From an uncultured Flavobacteriales bacterium (GTDB lineage Bacteria > Bacteroidota > Bacteroidia > Flavobacteriales > Flavobacteriaceae), in NCBI GenBank assembly GCA_913031385.1, contig CAJWCT010000002.1:1-50080 (forward strand): a stretch of 50,080 bases of DNA. Reading direction: 5' to 3'. The position numbers and the translations under genes are program-made. Below, one piece after another: positions 44,941-50,080 of the stretch; positions within the stretch are counted from its first letter, which is position 1, and each line of letters begins with the position of its first letter. Under the pieces are notes generated by a model. The model made no database searches and had not been told where the DNA came from. It saw nothing but the letters and a program-made list of their open reading frames with translations.

Positions 44941-47345
44941 AACTTCTTTGGGAACTTCTTTGGGTCTGATTCATGCATTATATCATATGCGATATCAAAA
45001 ACATCATCCATTGATGGTTTTGAAAAATAATCGCCATCTGGTCCATATGCTGGCCTATGATTTTGTGCAGTTAACAGTTTTGGATTACTGTCTAAATAAT
45101 TGTATATGTTTTGATTAGAGATTAATTCATTTAAAATATATGCACTAGCACCACCTGAAAAATCTTCATCAACAATTAATAATCGGCTCGTTTTTTCTAT
45201 GCTTTTTGCAATATCATGATTTAAATCAAAAGGGATTAGAGATTGACAGTCAATAATTTCAACTTCTATATTAAACCTATTTAGCTCTTGTGCAGCCTTT
45301 TCGACTAATTCTATAGTAGATCCATAAGAAACAATTGTAATATCAGATCCTTTTAACATTAGATCAATCTTCCCAATAGGAGTCTTAAAATCACCAAGAT
45401 TTTCTGGCAGTTTCTCTTTTGATCTATATTTATTTAAACACTCAATAACTAATGCTGGTTGATCACCTTCTAAAAGTGTATTGTAAAAACCTGCTGCCTT
45501 AGTCATATTCCTAGGAACAAGCACATAAATACCTCTAATTAAATTAATAATACCTCCCATTGGGGATCCAGAGTGCCAAATACCTTCTAGTCTATGTCCT
45601 CTAGTTCTAATAATTAATGGTGCTTTTTGTTTACCTCTAGTTCTGTAATGTAAAGAGGCTAAATCATCACTCATTATTTGTATTGCATAAAGTAAATAAT
45701 CCAGGTATTGTATTTCAGCAATTGGCCTTAATCCTCTTAAAGCTAATCCTATTCCTTGTCCAATAATTGTAGCTTCTCTAATTCCCGCATCAAAAACACG
45801 CGATTCTCCATATTTTTCTTGAAGTCCTTCAAGGCCTTGATTAACACCACCAATTTTGCCAGAATCTTGACCAAAAATCAAAACATTATCATATTTTTTT
45901 AGAATTGCATCAAAATTTTCTCTTATTATAATCCTGCCATCTTCAATTTTAGCTTCTTCACGATAAATTGGATTAACCTCATTTATTTTAACAGGATTAA
46001 ATTTAGATTCACTGTATAGATGAGAGCTATAGTTAATTTGTGTGTTTGATTTAATATCCTCTAACCATCTACTTAGTATTTCTGTTTCTGGAGATTGTAG
46101 TTGTATTAATTCTCTTAATATCTTCCTTGTATTTATAAAGAAGTCTCTTTTTAATGGTTCTTCAATTGAATTTAAATTATTTACTATTTGAGCTATAGTT
46201 GGATCAATTGAATTATTGAAAATAGTCTTAATTTGATCTGCTAGATCTTTTATGTTTTTTTTTGTCTCAGACATTGATAAATCTTTAGCTTTCTTTGCAG
46301 CCTCTCTTACCTCCTTTTTAACTGATGCCTCAATATCTTTTAACTCCTTTTCATTACTTATTTGATTGAGAATTATCCATTCTCTCATTTTAGAATTACA
46401 GTCAAATTCCTTTTCCCATTCTAATCTTCCTTTAGACTTATACCTCTCATGTGATCCTGAAGTTGAATGCCCGAGTGGTTGAGTTAGTTCTTTTACATGA
46501 ACTAAAACCGGTACATGATTACTACGAGATATTTCTTCAGCTCTTTGATATGTTGTTATTAAACTAGAATAATCCCATCCTATTACTTTGATTATTTCAT
46601 AACCTTTATTTTTTTCATCTCTTTGAAACCCACTTAAGATTTCAGATATATCCCCTTTAGTTGTTTGATATTTTGAAGGAACAGAGATGCCATAATTATC
46701 ATCCCAAATGCTAATAATCATAGGGATTTGAAGAACGCCTGCCGCATTTATTGTTTCAAAGAAAAGCCCTTCACTTGTTGCAGAATCTCCTATGGTCCCC
46801 CAAGCAACTTCATTTCCCATGTTAGAGAACTTATTTGAACTTATAGTATCATTTTCTCGGTATATCTTAGAAGCTAGGCCTAGGCCTAAAAGTCTTGGCA
46901 TTTGACTTCCTGTTGGAGATAGATCAGCACTTGAGTTTTTTTGCAATGTCAAATCTTTCCAATTGTACTTATTGTCTAGACTATGTGTTGCAAATGAACT
47001 GTTCATTTGCCTACCAGCACTCATTGGATCAAACTTTAGATCAGTATGTGCATATAATGCAGAAAAATATTGTAAAGGAGTTAACTTGCCAATAGCCATC
47101 ATAAAAGTCTGATCTCTATAATAACCTGACCTAAAGTCACCTTCTCTAAAAGATTTTGCCATAGCTATTTGTGGAACTTCTTTTCCGTCACCAAAAATTC
47201 CAAAAGTTGCTTTGCCGTTTAAAACCTCTTTTCTTCCTAGAAGACTACATTCTCTACTAGTAATAGCAATTTTATAATCATTTATAACTTCCTTTTTGAA
47301 ATCTTCGTATGAGAGAGAAATATTTTTTAATGTAGGAGATTGCAT
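44937..47345 (-). CDS. 2-oxoacid dehydrogenase E1, fused alpha and beta subunits (branched-chain type)
   Basis: This 802-residue thiamine diphosphate enzyme combines E1 alpha (about 1-370) and E1 beta (about 480-802) in one chain. The alpha half has [29 protein letters not shown] and the ThDP motif [36 protein letters not shown]. The beta half has the [29 protein letters not shown]-like region, then MPGSPMGG-type loop and the EEDFSGG end motif. The branched-chain 2-oxoisovalerate-type E1 is the best fit, but pyruvate or other 2-oxoacids cannot be excluded. The E2 and E3 genes are not in this window. Two-domain fusion is a known arrangement in Bacteroidota. Confidence 0.9.
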   Translation of the reverse strand: [802 protein letters not shown]

Positions 47346-47430
47346 TAACAGAAATTAATAGCTAGCAAGATAAATAAACTAATGACTATATGCAATTATG
47401 ATTTTAATGAATAGCTATATTTTCAATTAA

Positions 47431-48123
47431 TTAAAAGTTAGGGCTTAGGCCATAATCATCATGGAACGTTTCAAGAATTTTAATAACTTCTTCTTTTTTA
47501 TCAACGATATGAAATGAAAAGAAATCTTCGTTACTTACAGTCTTATTAGTCTTCAATAAAGTTTCTTTAATCCAGTCTATTAGTCCAGACCAAAAAGTAC
47601 TTCCAACAAGAATGATAGGAAATTTTTCAATTTTCTTTGTTTGAATTAGTGTGATTGCCTCAAACAACTCATCTAGAGTTCCAAATCCTCCTGGCATAAC
47701 AACAAAACCTTGCGCATATTTCATAAACATAACTTTTCTTACAAAGAAATAATCAAAGTCTATTTTTTTATCATCATCTATGTATATATTATCACTTTCT
47801 TTTTTTTCAAAAGGAAGTTCTATGCAAAGACCTATAGATCTTCCTTTAGCTTCTTTTGCACCTTTATTTGCTGCCTCCATAATTCCAGGACCACCTCCAG
47901 TTATTACACCATAACCACTCTCTACAATACTTGAAGCTATTTTTTTAGCTAGTAAATAATATTTGTCGTCATTTTTAGTTCTAGCTGAACCAAAAATTGA
48001 TATAGAAGGTCCTATTTGACTCATTTTTTCATATCCATTGACAAATTCGCCCATAATTTTAAAAATTGACCATGAGTCATTAGTTTTTATTTCATTCCAG
48101 CTTTTGCGTTCTCGTTTATTCAT
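47431..48123 (-). CDS. LOG-family protein (cytokinin riboside 5'-monophosphate phosphoribohydrolase-like)
   Basis: This 230-residue protein belongs to the lysine-decarboxylase-like LOG family. The nucleotide-binding region is SISIFGSARTKNDDKYY, then GVITGGGPGIMEAANKGAKEAKG and the hallmark PGGFGTLDELFEAITLIQTKK. LOG enzymes hydrolyse nucleoside monophosphates to base plus ribose 5-phosphate; in bacteria they are often of uncertain physiological role. It starts eight bases after the uvrA stop on the same strand and is presumably co-transcribed with it. Confidence 0.92.
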   Translation of the reverse strand: MNKRERKSWNEIKTNDSWSIFKIMGEFVNGYEKMSQIGPSISIFGSARTKNDDKYYLLAKKIASSIVESGYGVITGGGPGIMEAANKGAKEAKGRSIGLCIELPFEKKESDNIYIDDDKKIDFDYFFVRKVMFMKYAQGFVVMPGGFGTLDELFEAITLIQTKKIEKFPIILVGSTFWSGLIDWIKETLLKTNKTVSNEDFFSFHIVDKKEEVIKILETFHDDYGLSPNF

Positions 48124-48131
48124 AATAATCT

Positions 48132-50080
48132 TTAATTTAATTCTTTTTTTAGGTAAAATGCTGTATAATTGGTTTTATTTAGTAACATTTTTTCTGGAGT
48201 CCCTTCAAAAATAATATAACCTCCTTTATTACCACCTTCGGGACCAATATCAATTATATGGTCTACAGTTTTAATAACATCCATATTATGCTCTATAATA
48301 AGTACAGTGTTTCCTTTATCTACTAACTTGTTTAGAACATTCATTAAAACCTTAATATCTTCAAAGTGTAATCCAGTTGTAGGTTCATCTAAAATATACA
48401 TAGTATTCCCTGTATCTCTTTTTGACAATTCAGATGCTAATTTAATTCTTTGAGCTTCACCTCCTGACAATGTAGTACTTTGTTGTCCTAATGTAATATA
48501 CCCAAGACCAACATCTTGTATGGTTTTTAGTTTTTTATATATTTTAGGTATATGTTCAAAAAAGTCTACAGCAGTATTAATTGTCATATTCAAAATATCA
48601 TTTATTGACTTTCCTTTATATTTTATTTCCAGAGTTTCTCTATTGAATCTTTTAGACATACAATTTTCACACTCTATATAAACATCTGGAAGAAAATTCA
48701 TTTCAATAAGCTTTAAGCCACCTCCTTTACATTCTTCACAACGCCCTCCCTTGACATTAAAGCTGAATCGCCCAGGCTTATATCCTCTTATAATAGATTC
48801 GTTAAGTAGTGAAAATAAGTTCCTAATTTCAGAATACACACCACAATATGTAGCAGGGTTACTTCTTGGAGTTCGCCCAATAGGACTTTGACTTATGCTC
48901 ACAACTTTATCTATATTATCGATTCCTTTAATTGACTTATGAGATAATATTTTTTTATTTCCATTATAAAAATAATTGTTTAGAATAGGATATAATGTCT
49001 CATTGATTAAACTTGATTTTCCACTTCCCGAAACCCCAGTAATTCCAATCATTTTGTTTAATGGAAAAGACACATCTATATCCTTTAAATTATTACCGTT
49101 ACATCCATATAGATTTATTGTTTTTCCATTACCTTCTCTTCTTTTATCTGGGATTTCTATAACCTTAACATTATTTAAATAATCTGAAGTTAATGATTTG
49201 CTCTTCTTAATTGAGTTTAGATTACCCTCAAACATAATATTACCTCCTTTTTTTCCTGCTAAAGGGCCAATATCTATAATATGATCTGCACGAGAGATCA
49301 TTTCTTTATCATGTTCAACAACAATTACAGAATTCCCCATATTCCTTAATGCTTCTAAAGACTTGATCAATCTATCATTATCTCTTTGATGTAACCCTAT
49401 ACTTGGTTCATCTAAAATATATAGGACTCCTACCAATTGTGATCCAATTTGAGAAGCAAGTCTGATTCTTTGACTCTCACCTCCAGAAAGAGATCTTGAG
49501 GGTCTATTAAGTGTTAAATATTCTAATCCCACGTCTGATAAAAACTGTAATCTTTTTATGAGTTCTTTAATGATTTCTTCTGAAATAAATTTTTGTGTAT
49601 TGGATAGTTTAGAATTTGATTTTTTAAACCAACTAATTAGATCAGTTATTTCCATGTTAACTAGCTCATTAATATCCTTAGCATTAACTTTGAAATACAA
49701 AGATTCTTTCTTAAGTCTTGAGCCTTTACAGGTTTCACAAATTATTTCATCCATATATTTATTTGCCCATCTTCTCAAGGCAATTGATTCTGTGTTTTTA
49801 TATTGATTTTCAATAAAATTAACTATCCCTTCAAAGCTTATATTATACTCTCTTTTTATACCCAAAGACTTGCTATTTATTGTAATTCTATCTTCTATTC
49901 CATAAAGAATAGCTTCTAATGCTTTCTTTGGAACGTTTTTTATAGGTTCTTTTAATGAAAAGCCATATTTTTTTCCAATTAACTTGATTTGTTTATTTAT
50001 CCAACTTCCAGATGCTTTATTTATTAATTGAATTCCTCCTTGAGAGATTGATTTATTATCATCAGGGATAAGTTTTTTTA
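48132..50080 (-). CDS. uvrA: Excinuclease ABC subunit A, partial (5' end outside the window)
   Basis: The track begins at a TTG (49865), but the reading frame continues upstream to the right edge without a stop, so this is the C-terminal two-thirds (about 648 residues) of UvrA. Upstream residues read ISQGGIQLINKASGSWIN, matching the UvrA middle region. Visible motifs are a CETCKGSRL zinc-binding pair, the LSGGESQRIRLASQIG signature, VLYILDEPSIGLHQRD, the second Walker A GITGVSGSGKSSLINETL, CEECKGGGLKLIEMNFLPDVYIECENC (second zinc module), TTLSGGEAQRIKLASEL and YILDEPTTGLHFEDI. UvrA scans DNA for damage with UvrB in nucleotide excision repair. It leads into the LOG gene. Confidence 0.97.
   Translation of the reverse strand, partial: KKLIPDDNKSISQGGIQLINKASGSWINKQIKLIGKKYGFSLKEPIKNVPKKALEAILYGIEDRITINSKSLGIKREYNISFEGIVNFIENQYKNTESIALRRWANKYMDEIICETCKGSRLKKESLYFKVNAKDINELVNMEITDLISWFKKSNSKLSNTQKFISEEIIKELIKRLQFLSDVGLEYLTLNRPSRSLSGGESQRIRLASQIGSQLVGVLYILDEPSIGLHQRDNDRLIKSLEALRNMGNSVIVVEHDKEMISRADHIIDIGPLAGKKGGNIMFEGNLNSIKKSKSLTSDYLNNVKVIEIPDKRREGNGKTINLYGCNGNNLKDIDVSFPLNKMIGITGVSGSGKSSLINETLYPILNNYFYNGNKKILSHKSIKGIDNIDKVVSISQSPIGRTPRSNPATYCGVYSEIRNLFSLLNESIIRGYKPGRFSFNVKGGRCEECKGGGLKLIEMNFLPDVYIECENCMSKRFNRETLEIKYKGKSINDILNMTINTAVDFFEHIPKIYKKLKTIQDVGLGYITLGQQSTTLSGGEAQRIKLASELSKRDTGNTMYILDEPTTGLHFEDIKVLMNVLNKLVDKGNTVLIIEHNMDVIKTVDHIIDIGPEGGNKGGYIIFEGTPEKMLLNKTNYTAFYLKKELN

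Noticed and set aside
48132-49865. Track ORF of uvrA as a 577-residue protein starting at TTG
   Set aside because: The reading frame continues without a stop to the window edge and the upstream residues match UvrA, so it is a partial gene.

Overview
The window looks like a chromosomal segment of a marine-type Flavobacteriia (Bacteroidota). Base composition is very AT-rich (roughly 30% GC by eye). It has Bacteroidota promoter boxes (TAnnTTTG), a flavobacterial-type RNA polymerase omega subunit, and a protein with a type IX secretion C-terminal sorting domain. Lipoprotein signals are many, and gene neighbourhoods such as bamD-rpoZ-coaBC-DUF4835 and GT2-YbbR-coaE fit the class. I see no tRNA, CRISPR array, insertion sequence, integrase, phage gene or plasmid gene. 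No stretch over 300 bases lacks a gene; the 5' part of the exonuclease gene and the first 840 bases look empty in the ORF track but are coding.

Layout. 1-4733 (minus): a five-gene unit encoding a LolA-like periplasmic protein, two FtsX/MacB-type permeases, their ATPase and an outer-membrane beta-barrel that runs off the left edge; I read it as a trans-envelope lipid or lipoprotein transport route. 4818-7997 (minus): a 5'-nucleotidase split into two lipoproteins, with the C-terminal-domain gene first, followed by an overlapping lipoprotein sulfatase. 8064-12801 (plus): an uncharacterised flavobacterial protein, bamD, rpoZ, coaBC, a DUF4835 protein and fabI. 12832-15906: a 1024-residue secreted multidomain protein ending in a T9SS signal and a strong terminator. 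15990-20877 (plus): GT2 glycosyltransferase, YbbR protein, coaE, then a histidine kinase/response regulator pair. 20863-24825 (minus): a tight operon of a Gfo/Idh/MocA oxidoreductase, hydroxyacyl-CoA dehydrogenase, YggS, a DnaQ-like exonuclease and miaA. 24915-29876: pcm, smpB, glyA, a beta-helix lipoprotein and a glutaminyl-peptide cyclotransferase. 29967-33252 (plus): the 4.5S SRP RNA, an SDR, a transaldolase-family enzyme and a YbiT-type ABC-F protein. 33260-41523: pheT, a TlpA-like thioredoxin lipoprotein, recG and a UvrD/PcrA helicase. 41571-50080: an OmpA lipoprotein, a GT2, a small HsdR_N-like protein, holA, a fused alpha/beta 2-oxoacid dehydrogenase E1, a LOG-family protein and most of uvrA.

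The content is mainly housekeeping: coenzyme A synthesis, fatty acid synthesis, envelope biogenesis, translation support and DNA repair. The most system-like unit is the LolA/FtsX/beta-barrel operon at the left edge. The most striking structural signal is compaction: four of seven convergent gene pairs overlap at their stop codons, two more are separated by less than 8 bases, two divergent genes start 22 bases apart, and a protein gene begins a few bases after the SRP RNA terminator. All functional calls come from reading motifs; no database search was run.
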